Origin: Nymphaea colorata | Lineage: Eukaryota > Streptophyta > Magnoliopsida > Nymphaeales > Nymphaeaceae | Reading direction: 5' to 3' | Assembly (NCBI RefSeq): GCF_008831285.2 | Contig: NC_045141.1 | Coordinates: forward strand, 24,847,315-24,911,314 | Length of the DNA: 64,000 nt | Shown: one piece after another, positions 24,443 through 36,500 of the stretch | How positions within the stretch are numbered: position 1 is the stretch's first letter | Layout of the letters: each line of letters opens with the position of its first letter | The notes under the pieces: generated by a model | What the model saw: the letters and a program-made list of their open reading frames with translations, nothing else | What the model was told of the DNA's origin: nothing | Databases searched by the model: none | Made by a program: the position numbers and the translations under genes

Positions 24443-27400
24443 ATGGCAGCGACTCTGCCTGTCGAGGTCTCCAGGTATGCTCACAGCCCAGTTCACAGGG
24501 CTGTGGCAATTCGTGACCATGCCATGCTAAGGCGCATCGTCTCCACCCTTCCTCGCCTTCGTGATCCCTCTGAGATCCGAACTGAAGCCGTCTCAATCTC
24601 TGAAGAGGAAAAAGCGGAAGCGATATCCAACGTTATCGACCGGAGGGACGTTCCCAATCGCGAGACACCGCTTCACCTTGCAGTGAAGCTTGGTGATGCA
24701 GTTGCTGCAGAGATTTTGATGGCAGCTGGGGCTGACTGGAGTTTGCAAAATGAGCAAGGATGGAGCCCCCTTCAAGAGGCCATTTGTGCCAGAGAAGAAG
24801 CGATTGCACGGATCATTGTCCGCCATTACCAGCCACTTGCGTGGGCTAAGTGGTGCAGAAGGCTTCCTAGGCTTGTGGGTACCATGAACAGGATGAGGGA
24901 CTTTTATATGGAAATCAGTTTCAATTTTGAGAGTTCTGTGATTCCGTTTATCTCTAGGATCGCACCATCTGATACATACAAGATCTGGAAGAGAGGATCC
25001 AACTTGCGAGCCGATATGACCTTGGCTGGCTTTGATGGATTTAGGATTCAGCGCTCAGACCAAACCATCCTCTTTCTTGGTGAGGGATCTGAGGATGGTA
25101 AAGTCCCGCCAGGATCATTGTGTATGGTTTCTCATAAAGATAAGGAAGTTATGAATGCTTTGGATGGTGCGGGCACACCTGCTTCAGAGGCTGAAGTAGC
25201 ACAGGAAGTGGCTGCTATGTCACAGACTAACATTTTTAGGCCCGGAATTGATGTCACTCAGGCTGTTTTACTCCCGCAGTTAACATGGAGAAGGCAGGAG
25301 AAAACCGAAATGGTTGGCCCATGGAAAAGCAAAGTCTATGATATGCATCATGTCGTTGTAAGTGTCAAGTCTAGACGTGTGCCTGGTGCAATGACAGATG
25401 AGGAATTTTTCTCTTCTTGTAATGAGAATGATACTGAAAGCGAAGATTATGAGGACTTGCTAACAGATGAGGAGAAACGTCAACTGGAAATTGCTCTGAA
25501 AGTAGACTCATCTGAGGCCGCTGATGATGGGGGTGGTGATGGCTTCATCACTCACAGACATAGTTGTTATGAACCTCGAGAGATCCCAATCGAGGACATG
25601 CAAAATAGTCCCAAAGTGGAGAATAAGCAGGAGAAGAAAGGGTGGTTTGGCAATTGGGGAAGGCGTGGAGTGAAAAATGAAGGACAGAAGAAAATGATTC
25701 CCCCTAGAAATTCGGTCTGTGTTGAGGAGAAAGTGAGTGACCTCCTTGGTGAATCTCCATCTAGGCTTCAAACAAGACCTGGAAGGCACTCAGTGGAGAT
25801 TGTTCGTGGGGAAGAATTGCAAAGAGCTCGAGACAGAGAAGCTAAAAAAGGGGCAATAAGTTCCGAAAATATGAGTCGCAAAAAGGGTGGCAGCCGTGAG
25901 AGTGAGTATAAGAAAGGGTTGAGACCTGTCCTCTGGCTCTCTCCTGACTTCCCACTTCAGACTGAAGAGCTCCTGCCACTTCTTGACATTTTGGCCAACA
26001 AGGTCAAGGCCATTCGTCGTTTGAGGGAGCTGCTTACCACGAAGCTTCCTACAGGAACTTTCCCAGTCAAGGTATCACCATTTGTGCTTTAAGCATGAAA
26101 AATAATGACGAAGGTGCATTGGTGTTGAATGCTACTGTTGACTGTATAGCTAATTCTTGTTTATGCATCTCTTGGCTTCTATAATAGAATGACTTGTGTA
26201 GTTTTAATCCTGTTTCAAATGGTACTTACTGTCTCTATGTGTCAACTATCAGTTTGATGATATCACATTCCATTCGAGCAGGGTGATGAAAAGTTTGATA
26301 AACTATAGCACAAGTCTACTATCACTATCATGTGAACGTTGACCATTGGATGGTCTATGACTTTCAGAGAGGGGTTCAGGATGGTCCCTACTCTAGCTTT
26401 CTAGATTTATGCAAAACAAAAGTTAAGACACAAGAGAAGAAAAAATTATGGGTCTCTTGTGTCTGGTTGCTAGAAGCCAGAAAATTCTTATTTTTACATT
26501 TTGAGTGTTAAACTCACTGTTTTTGAACGTTACAGATGTTGCAATCTAATCCATTGTTGTAATCGTTCATGATTTTAGCTCTAATTTGTATCAACATTGT
26601 GTTTTGCATATTGCGGACAAGGTTATGAGTGGAATTTTCATTATATGAACAAGGTTTTCGGTTAAGAACTTTTCAATCACCTGATGTTATTTGAGTGAAG
26701 CTCGTCAAGGTTGTAGCGCTTTGAGATGAAATCGCGAACTTCTGATGGTGCTTAGAGCTAAAGCAGTGTTGTCTTCATCCACATCTGAACTAAGATCCTA
26801 GAAAAGGAAGCTATAAAAATTTTCGCCCATAGTTTTAGTTTTAGTGTGCTGCTAACTATAGAATTTGTGGTAAACCCTTTACAGTTAAAAACTATTTAGC
26901 TTGTGCATCTGGAAGGGAATGTTTTGCAAAAAGATAAGCATGTAGGTTTGGTTAATATTCCCCAAAAAGTGGAAATATTTGCTTTTATTCTTTGTTTAAT
27001 GTGGGGGAGTTTACGACTGTCGATGATTGTAGAAGTGATTCTATTCATTAGTTCCACCAAAAGTATTTCTTCTAGTACTTTCTGATCTTACTGAGATAAG
27101 CTCCAAATAGTTGGTTAGGGCAATTGGATCACCTATTTTCGTGCAAAATCTCACCAATAAAATATAAGCTGATCCAATGCAACTATAGATAGATCTTGTA
27201 TTCAAGCAGTATTTTGCACCAATAAAATATTAGCTGATCCAGTGCAACTATGAATAGATATTGTATTCCCACGCTCCAATTGGCATGTCTTTTTTGCTAA
27301 AAAGAGACCATGCTTACTCCTAAAGTTTTTATCAGTTTCTTCTCTTTCCTTTCCGCCCTTGATTGTTCAAACAAAAAGTCATTTATGCTGTATGTCATGA

Positions 27401-27925
27401 TGATGGCTGCAGCTAGCAGCAATGGAGATAGTAGTGATGGGAAAAGTTGGATTGCATGTGTGAGAACAATATGTTTGTACTGAAGCTGATGTGTTTAACA
27501 TGAGCATCATTCACTTGATTATAATTTATATTGTTTCTTTAGGTTCCTGACAAAGCAAATCTCTTGAGAATCATTTTCAGGTTGCTATACCAGTTGTTCC
27601 CACAATCCGTGTCTTGGTGACATTTACAAAGTTTGAAGAGCTGCAACCTGCAGAGGAGTTCTGCACACCACCTTCAAGCCCTGGAAATAGTCTGAGCACG
27701 GGAAGGGAGAGTCCTGTTCTGCAACCTTCAACCTCATGGTTTCAATGGATTAAGGTCCCTTATCGCCAAAGCTCTTCTACACTTTCAGGCCCTGGAAGCC
27801 GTGTGGAAGACATCCAGGACCCTTTTGCTATTCCTCCAGATTACAAGTGGATTACTGTGGAAGAAAAGAAAAAAAAGATGCAGGAGAAGAACAAAACAAA
27901 GAAGGGCAGAAGTCAGAATTCTTAG
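24443..27925 (+). CDS. ANKRD13-like ankyrin repeat protein with GPCR-chaperone domain
   Basis: There are two coding exons, 24443-26071 (543 codons) and 27581-27925. They join in phase 0 (CCAGTCAAG|GTATCA, then TTTTCAG|GTTGCT) to give about 657 residues. Ankyrin units occupy about residues 18-35 and 74-130, with ETPLHLAVKLGDAVAAEILM and GWSPLQEAI. A GPCR-chaperone (ANKRD13-type) domain follows, starting around MNRMRDFYMEISFNFESS, and its last strand is encoded by exon 2 (VAIPVVPTIRVLVTFTKFEE). A stretch near residues 340-355, TDEEKRQLEIALKVDSSE, resembles a ubiquitin-interacting motif, though Asp replaces the usual Ser. The tail is basic and Lys-rich. In animals ANKRD13 proteins bind ubiquitinated cargo at membranes; the plant role is poorly defined. 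The start is well placed (GACGATGGCAGCG). Confidence 0.92.
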
Positions 27926-30339
27926 ATGAGAAGGTATTCATGAGAAACTCTTCCAGTGATTATGCTTCTTGTGCCTTCTTTCCACCCGCTTATCCCCACT
28001 AGGAAGATAAGGAAGGAATATAATGGCACGGTACATACTCCTGGTTGATGGCTGAAATGTCCATATGATTACTGCCACTGGCAACAATTTTCCAGGAGTA
28101 AAATGATGAGGTGCAATTTACAAATCATTGCTGAGCAATTTCAGGCAAGCTGCAGTTTCGTCCTACATTTCTGTAAATTTCTGAAATATTTGTAACCAAT
28201 ATGAATGTTTCAATTTGTTTTCTCACATTAATCAAAGCAAACATTCATTTGGTAATTTCTATACATGAAGCATTTGTGATTTTATGGTTATCAACAGCGA
28301 CAGATAAATATCTTATTTATAGTGGGAAATACTTCGGTAGCCAACCCGTGATCCTGTGCCACTTAGTAGAGCCTTTGCTTTTTTCCCTAGTTTGTCATTG
28401 TTGCAAAGAAGACGATTCAGACCGTGGAAACAGGTGCATATTTTGCATCCTTTGAGATTAAAGAGTGAACAGCAAGCAAGGGGAGTTCGTTTTGAAAGAA
28501 AGTTTGGGCTGCATCATCAGGTTGCTGAAACGTTGAGAAGGCACATACTGGACAAAATAGTCCACACCAAGCGCAACTGTTTGGAATTTGACCCTCATTA
28601 TATTATGAACTATTGGCTTGCCATCTACTTCCATCATTATGTGAATGCCCTTTTTTTTTGTCTGATCCTTTGCAAGGCACTGTATGTTTTTTTTTTCTCT
28701 TTTTATTTTTTGCCCAGAGAAGCACGGTGCAGCTGGTCGAGCAGGATTGTTTTTCTTCTCTTTTCATTTTTTGCCTAGATGTATAGCTGGTTGAGCAGGC
28801 GAGCATGCAGACCATATGTCAAATTCCCTTAAGCTCTATGGGGTGAGGCACGGCACTGAACTGAACGTGCTTTGTCCTCGCACCTAAGTTCCGATGCAAC
28901 TTTCGAACCCGAAGGCAAAGGAAAGAAAGAAGAAGTTGGGGATGGAAGGGAGATTTGGGTTCCTCGAGCATGGCCGAAGAATGGTCAAACTGGGAATGAC
29001 TGACCAGTATTCAAACTCGGAATTCCTTAACCATGATGATGCAAAGCCGGCCAAGTAAAATTTGACCCCACGCTTTATGTCTTCAGGCTGAAACAATTTT
29101 CTCGACTTCCATGAAATCATTTGCATTTGTAAGGTGGCAAGCCACTGCTTTTCATTCCCAAGGCCAAATATGCTCCAATAGCTAGCTTGTGGCTGTGGTT
29201 GATGATTCTAGCTTCTGATTTCGAGGAAAAATTGCTTGTGGGTACTGATTTTTTGTGGGTCTGGATCATCTTTCTTTGGAATTATACGACTTCCACTGAT
29301 ATATATTTTTTTTTCGTGTGGCTGTGGGTCCAAACAATAAATCAGGTGGAAACCTTATACGTGATAGTGAATTCAGATGTTGAGATCCACTCAACCGTTT
29401 TGATTATTTGGTGTGGCCTTACTCTCTTGTTCATGACATGCACTGTGTTTCGTGCTCCCATATCATCCACACCATATAATCATAGCTGCTATTAGCTGCA
29501 GAAAATATATTTCTTATGGAAACCATGGAGAGTTGTCCGTCTTCCTTTCCATTTACTTAAGCTGACTCTGGTTGATACAGTGGATTGGGAGGGTGTGGTT
29601 GGACTGTCTTTGTCTGAATGGTCCACATGATTCATCAGGCCGGCACAGCCCACCCGCATTCCCATTCCCTGACCCATCACCCATAAATGTATGAGACAGC
29701 TGCTGAGCTTCTTTTCATTGTATAAAGACGGTTTTACTCCTCGAAAACCGTGTTGACGCTGATGACAGGCAGAGCAAAGACCAACTTTCTTTCATGGCAG
29801 CAGCTTACCGATTTCCCATGCTTTTCTGCAGCAGTTATTTCAGCCTTTCTTTCTTGTGGACTCTACCTCAGCCATGAACAAGCCTGATACAATTAGAGTA
29901 GCAGACTTATTATTATTATTATTGTTGTTGTTGTTATTTATTTCATAAAAGAGTGATACTTCGTCGTTATAAAAGTGTCTTCTGCAAGAATGAGCCTTCT
30001 TACATATGAATGTGTAATGACTGTTCTGATAGGATTGATGGACAATTGGGTATGCTAATAGCATATGCCATCAATTTAATTGCTGTGGATGCTATTTTTT
30101 TTTAATAACTTTGTATGATGGCAAGTATGATACTCTACTTGATTGCGTATACTGTACATTCATCTAAGTCTCTAAGCAATCATGGACCCTAAAATCTGGA
30201 AGAAAGAGAAGCTGCCTTCTTCATACAGGTTTCGCTATGCTAAGATTATGTTATAAAAAGCTTGTTGAACCTGATTTATTTGTATTCAATTGATCCGAGT
30301 CCTACCATCTTGCACTATTTGCACAGGTCGGACACTTAA
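27926..30339. other. 3' region of the ankyrin gene and gene-free DNA
   Basis: The 3' untranslated region probably fills the first several hundred bases. A degenerate tandem duplication (TTTTTGCC.AGA...AGCTGGT.GAGCAGG) lies at 28686-28803. A mixed trinucleotide tract (TTA then TTG units) lies at about 29909-29937. Short frames on both strands, including minus 28884-29126, are not recognisable. Confidence 0.55.
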
Positions 30340-30652
30340 GGGGTGTTTGGGTGACACTTCAAAACCGGGTTTTGGTTTGCCTCTAAAACCAAGTTTTTAG
30401 AGTCTTCGGGTGCCATCAAAACTAAACCTAGTTTTGACAAAACCGGGTTTTATAAAAAGGAATGAAAAACTTGGACCCCTTTAACTAAGTTTTAGATGTG
30501 ACACCCAAACAAAAAAAAAACAAACCTAAACACAAAAAAAAAATATAAATTTATTAAAAAACTTAGTTTTTATAAAACCTAGTTTTGTAAAAACTAGGTT
30601 AAAAGAAATGTCCCTTTTCAACTTTATTGGTCCCCATGAACCAAACGAACAC
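30340..30652. mobile_element. PIF/Harbinger-like (Tourist-type) MITE
   Basis: The 313-bp element starts GGGGTGTTTGGGTG and ends CCAAACGAACAC, an imperfect inverted repeat. It is flanked by the trinucleotide TAA on both sides (30337-30339 and 30653-30655), the usual target-site duplication of this superfamily. The interior is made of repeated inverted blocks such as AAAACCGGGTTTTG and AAACCTAGTTTTG and could fold into a long hairpin. It has no coding capacity. Confidence 0.75.
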
Positions 30653-31052
30653 TAAGAATTTCTTGGCAAAAATTGCAATATTCATGTATTTTCCTCTGTC
30701 TTTCTCATTATTTTCTTGGGCAAACATGTTCTGCTTTTTTGGATTATAAAAAAAAAAAAGGTGCCCCCCCATCATAGGCAACTTGGATTTTCCAAATCTC
30801 GCTAAACTATACTAACGAGTTACCACCTCGACGATTGCAACTTTGACTTTCTTTATCTTGAGTTTCTCAAATCCAACCCCGAAGAGCCAAGTGGGTGCAG
30901 GGTGATCTTGTTGGCAACTTAAAAATCTTTCAACAGAGTTTCATCACACATTGTAGTAATCTAAAACAAGAATTTGTGAGCCATACATTTAAAACTGTTT
31001 AATTTTCGATCTTCACGAGTTCCAGTATTTATCTAATCTCTCTTTACGATTT

Positions 31053-31056
<4 letters not shown>

Positions 31057-31136
<80 letters not shown>
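31057..31136. repeat. (AT)40 microsatellite
   Basis: An uninterrupted AT dinucleotide run of about 80 bp. A shorter TA run lies at 31731-31755. Long perfect runs of this kind are highly mutable, and the length here may reflect assembly as well as biology. Confidence 0.97.
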
Positions 31137-31138
<2 letters not shown>

Positions 31139-31723
31139 CACCAATTGAGCTAAGTAGTTACATGTAGGAAGCAAATTTTGCAATAACTAGTTTCATATGT
31201 CAAAAAATCGACCAGTTTTGCAGATATTTTCTTCACAAAAACTTTGTCGACTAGTCTTGCAGATCCAATGTTCATATATAACCAGGTCTGGTCCATGTCG
31301 GATCTAATACACATTTTCATATTGCGTCACAAAATTGTAAAAGAAACTTGAACCATCCAAATTTGGATTGGCGATTCAGTAACTCCAAACCCATTGGCAG
31401 ACCTAAAGCCAATCATAGTTCAACTTTATTTTGTTTAATAAGTTGTTCTATGTAAAGCCAACTAGAGCTCCTTTCACTTGGGTAGGACTACAAGCAAGAC
31501 TTTCAAATCAAGAAAATCCAAGTAATTTTTTTCATGTCCTTGGCATGTACATAAGCAACTACATGCATTCACCTGTTTAAGCCAAAATAATTTGGAGCAA
31601 TGAACCAAGAAGAACACCTGTATGATTTTATTCGTCTTGTTGTCTCTATTTCAAATATATTTTTATTGGTTAAAAATCCCATCAAGGTCCTTGTTCCCGT
31701 GTTCTATTTGGTTTAAAAAAATA

Positions 31724-31755
<32 letters not shown>

Positions 31756-31779
31756 TCTGTACGTGTCAGGTCACGTATC

Positions 31780-32110
31780 AGTGTGATAGGGCTCATGTGA
31801 TCGAAAATGTGGGCTGCAAAATTAGAACCGTTGGAGCTGCGGCCTTCTGGTGCCTCCCGTTACTTTGTGGAGCCACGTGTCACAATCTTGACCGATAAAA
31901 AAAACCGGTGGGTTCATTCGCGACGTGGTGGTCTGTGGGACAGTCGGCTCAGCGTTCGAAAGTAATCGTGAAAGACCTAAATACCCTTACCATCTTCATA
32001 GAATGACCCACATGGTATAGCTGTTCGCCGCCCCGAGCCCCGCAGACAGAAAACTTGGGTCTCCCTTCACCGCGGCGCGGTTTGGGTGCTATTGGTTCGA
32101 ACTTTCATCG
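31780..32110. promoter_or_regulatory. GC-richer island with a G-box, possible promoter relic
   Basis: This block stands out from AT-rich surroundings. It carries a G-box core CACGTG at 31874-31879, GCGACGTGGTGG near 31920, and a run of CG-rich sequence (CCGCGGCGCGG near 32070). No coding frame follows on either strand, and the ABC1K3 start is 1.4 kb downstream. It could be a distal ABC1K3 element or the remains of another promoter. Confidence 0.3.
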
Positions 32111-33503
32111 CAAAACCAGATCTGATTTGTAACCCGCCTGATTTAGTTTCAATTTTTGCCTCTAAGTTGGATGAGTATATAATCTGGTTGTTTTTTCATG
32201 AAAACTTTAGTGTATTAGGAGAAATTCATTGAAATTGAAAAAATAATTAACTTCAGATATGTTTTATATCAAAACAATTTTAACTTTATATCTACAATGT
32301 TAAATTACAAATAATATATGAATAGTCTATTCCAAGTGGTCTGGCCTTTGTGGTTACGTGGCTTGTGAGATCAACACATTCCTAGACATATGCATACTTA
32401 AGTTCTTTATTGTCATGCAGTTTGTTGAAATCTGTTACGTTGAACACTTACGATCGGTTCTTTGGGCTATAACATTATAGTTAATGCAAGAATATGCTAA
32501 ATGTGAATCATTTGAGAAAAGTTGATTCTCGTATCTCAAATACTAACAGTGATTATCATGAGGGCGATAGTATAGCTGGTTGGTATGATTGTTACATCGC
32601 TGACATGTTATCAGTTTGCTTCCAGTCCGATGATATGCCATCAGTTTGATTTCAGTGGGTGTTACTCTTCTTATGGACTACAAATGGTAACTATACATCA
32701 TTTAAGTTGAATGACGTACCATAAACCATTCAAGATCTAGGCCCTCATGAACCACTAAATAAAAAAAATGATTCGGAAATGACTTTGTGTTTCAAAAATT
32801 GAAGGATGATCGTTATATATACATGCTGGGCTTTATTATCCTGTTCATAGTTTTAGATGAATCATGCAAATTAAAATTTTGATGTCGTCGAGATGCCCAT
32901 ATCAATTATGGCATGGTTATTAACAATTCAAATCCTTAAATAGCTATCTGTGTCTATTTCCTTTATATTAAAGATTCAAAAGTAAAGAACAAGAACATGA
33001 ATCAAGATCTCTTGCTGAGAAAAGTAGTGAAAAATATTTTTCTCAACCTTTAAAGTGTCTATTTCCTTTATATTTAACTTTGTTTTCAAGAATATTAAAC
33101 CAAAAAAGGTTTAGGGTTTTTCTTTGTCTGAATTAGTTCGCACTTACATTAAGAACGCAAGTCAACTCTATCATGAGCCCACTTGGTTTGGGTGAGTCCA
33201 CCCCCTATTTGGAAGGATCACCCCGAGGCCAGCCAGGGGACACATGCGACATTAATGATGAAGCTCATCAAAAACATGTCATTTTAACCGTCTTCCTCTC
33301 GCGCCAGAAAATTTCCCTCCCCGCATTTGCTTTCCCCACTCTCTTCGTCTGCACTCGCTCCGCTTAGAAAACGACCGAGAAGCCGAAATCGCGAAATCGG
33401 GCGATTGAATTGTGATTTTTAGGATATTCCCGAGATTTGACCGGGTACGTTTTGGAAGAGAGGGCGGAGCGTCCTCTCTTGGAGGATTTCCGGTTTTCGA
33501 TCA
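32111..33503. other. AT-rich interval and ABC1K3 upstream region
   Basis: No gene is visible. The last 300 bases become GC-richer and pyrimidine-rich (CTCGCGCCAG, CCCCACTCTCTTCG), as expected for the ABC1K3 transcription start and leader. No clear TATA box was identified. Confidence 0.5.
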
Positions 33504-36500
33504 ATGGAGGCATCTCATCTCCTCTGTCTCAGAAACCACCATTTCGATTCCCCTCAGTTTCGTTTCCGTGGTCAAGAAGCGAGGAGGAAGACGACGAGAG
33601 TGAATTCGCGCTCTCTTCGTGGAAGAACCGGCACGCGGAAATGGGTCGTCAAGGCCGTCGCGACAGAGGCGGAAGTGGCAGCGGAGGCGAAGAGGACGAC
33701 TCCGAGAAATAGACCGAGCATGTCTGGAGTAAGAGATTGCATTCTTCTTGTTCGCGTTTCCTTATGGTGCTTTGGGTTGATTGAGTTAGTTAAGCAGTTT
33801 TTTGTTTTCTTCTGGCGGAGCAGAGAATGGGAGATGTTTCGGAGGAGATTAAGCGGGTTCGGGCGCAAATGGAGGAGAATGAACAGTTGGCGACGCTGAT
33901 GAGGGGGCTTCGGGGGCAAAATCTCATCGACACGCAATTCGCCGCTGATGATGTTCGGATGCGGCTTGTTGAGGTTAGCTTTTCCCTTCTTGCTGGTTTC
34001 TTCTTTTTTTGCTTTTATTTGTTCCGTATTGAATTGTTATTCTTGATGTGCGGGTGAAGTCGAATTACGGAACAGATTAAAGGTTTAGGTCCTCTAACGT
34101 TCGTATGTTTGATATTCTTTCATTCTGTGCAGTTGATTCCTTGTATTCGTGGGCTGTAAAAAGTGTTAGTCATCTTTCTCTACTCTTTTCAGGTTTCTGA
34201 TGCTGAAGGTGGGGATACTCTGCCTCTAGTATATGATCCTGCCCTCATCTCGGCATACTGGGGGAAGCGTCCCCGAGCGGTTGCAACGCGAATTGTTCAG
34301 CTATTGGCTGTAGCTGGTGGTTTCCTTTCTCGTCTTCTTGGGGATCTGATCACCAAGAAGATCAAAGAGGTTAGTTTCCATCTGATGGCCTTCAGATCCT
34401 CCTTTCACATGAATAAGAAATGCTTGTGCATTCTTCGCATTGTTAATTATGAGGCAGTTTTAAAGCCATGCTAATGATAGATACTCTTAACAAATTAAAG
34501 TCTTCAGGCTAGTGCTGGAGTCCATGAACATATCATTTTATGCTTAATAATGTCACTTAATTACAACAAAGGGCTCACCGAACTGAAAAAACAGATGGGG
34601 TGAAGTTATATTCAATCCTTGTACATTCTAAGGAAAGCGGGTTTCTGGGTCTATGCGAGCTGTTATGATTTTTGAACTTGATATTAGGCACTATTTTTTT
34701 TTGTCCTCTTCTGTCTTTTGTTTGTGGTAGTTGCTGCCATTCTGTGGCAACTACTTTATAAGTTGCATTTTTCCATTATAATCTTGTTCGTGAATTTTCT
34801 TTCTTCCATTTCAGAATGAAGTTTCCCGTGCAATTGAACTACGAGAGATTGTTACGTCTTTAGGTCCAGCGTATATAAAGCTTGGTCAGGCATTAAGCAT
34901 ACGTCCAGATATATTGTCTCCTGCTGCTATGACAGAGCTGCAAAAACTTTGTGATAAGGTACTGTGATAAAAATATTCATCTTCCCGTAGTCTTCTTATA
35001 GTATGATAATTTTTGTCTAATGACTGTTGCCTTCCAAACATGCACTATAAAATCCTTCTTGTTTCTTAATACAATGAAATTTGAGATAGCTATAGAATCC
35101 TGGTTAAGGGTTAGATGCTGTTCTGCCTATGTTAGCTTTGGTTATATATGCATGTGAAATAAGCTTGATGTTTGAGTATAAAAGAAATATCTGCATTTGA
35201 CTTGGAGCATAAAATATAATGATCATCAATTGTTAACAGCAGCGGTCCTGCTCCCTATGTGCACCTGACCTGCGCATGTTAGCCTATTTAAAGCATGCAT
35301 GTGACGTAGTTGCCTATCTGGTGCTTTGGATTTGCCATCTCACTTGCCATAGGCCCATAACTCATATATATACGGCCATTCTATTAGGAATAACTTAGAT
35401 GAACATGGTTTTAAACCCATGGAGGGCATCCCATCACTGCATGGTTGAGGCCTGCAAAATGTACCTCCCAATAGACAGAGGGTCTCGAGTTTCACCAATC
35501 AGAGGCCTGCTAGTATTAAATGTTTCCCTTGAATAGTTCTGAACAGAAAAAAATACACAATCCTTTATATGAGACCGGACTGTTGATCGTGATGAACCAG
35601 TTTTTTCTGGGTTACCAGACTGCCAATGTTCAAGAGAAGACAAGCAACTTCATTAGTCGCTTTTGATCTTACATGTTGATTACAAGTTTATATTATCATA
35701 AAATGTACAAGTCAGGAATTCAGGATGTTTTAGATAGCCCACTAATAGCTAGTAGCTGATAGAATCTTTACTAGTGGGATGCTAATAAAGTGGGTATGAT
35801 GGTATATGGGAAGCATCCATGCTACACAATGCACACACAGATGCTTCGTTGTTCCTATACTGGCACCTTGCTGAATACAATGCTATGCATGCTATAGATG
35901 GGTATACACTATTGACTATACTATTTTATCCTTTCAGAAGTGTACACGTATAGACCACCTTGTGTTTCCTTCATAGAAAGTTGAACTATTGCAGAACATT
36001 TTTTCCAGTTGAGAATGTTTGTTGTCAATTCCTTAAATGTCATAGATAATTTCTAAATGGATTTTGCTTTGTGGTAATTGAAGGTACCTTCTTTCCCAAA
36101 TGATGTTGCTATGTCACTTCTTGAAGAGGAGCTTGGTCAGCCTTGGCATGAGATATATTCTGAACTTTCTCCCTCTCCAATTGCCGCTGGTAAACTCTAA
36201 GAACATGATTTCAAACTCAAATATTCCAAGTTTTGCGTCTAATGCTAGAACACATTCACTTGCTGATGTTTAGTACACCTTTTTTGTTACCTATCTTATT
36301 TGTCTTCATTCTGTATGTTACAAATTTAATTTGTTTTTCATTATAGTTATGCCCACATTTCAGGTTTATATTTGTTGAGTTTTTTTTATGCAGCATCCTT
36401 GGGGCAAGTATATAAAGGTCGCCTTAGAGAAAATGGGGACGTGGTGGCAGTGAAAGTTCAACGTCCTTTTGTACTCGAGACTGTTACAGTGGATCTTTTT

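Noticed and set aside
28884..29126. 80-codon minus frame with GVKFYLAGFASSWL, vaguely gag-like
   Set aside because: It is a single short stretch without flanking gag or pol motifs, long terminal repeats or a primer-binding site.
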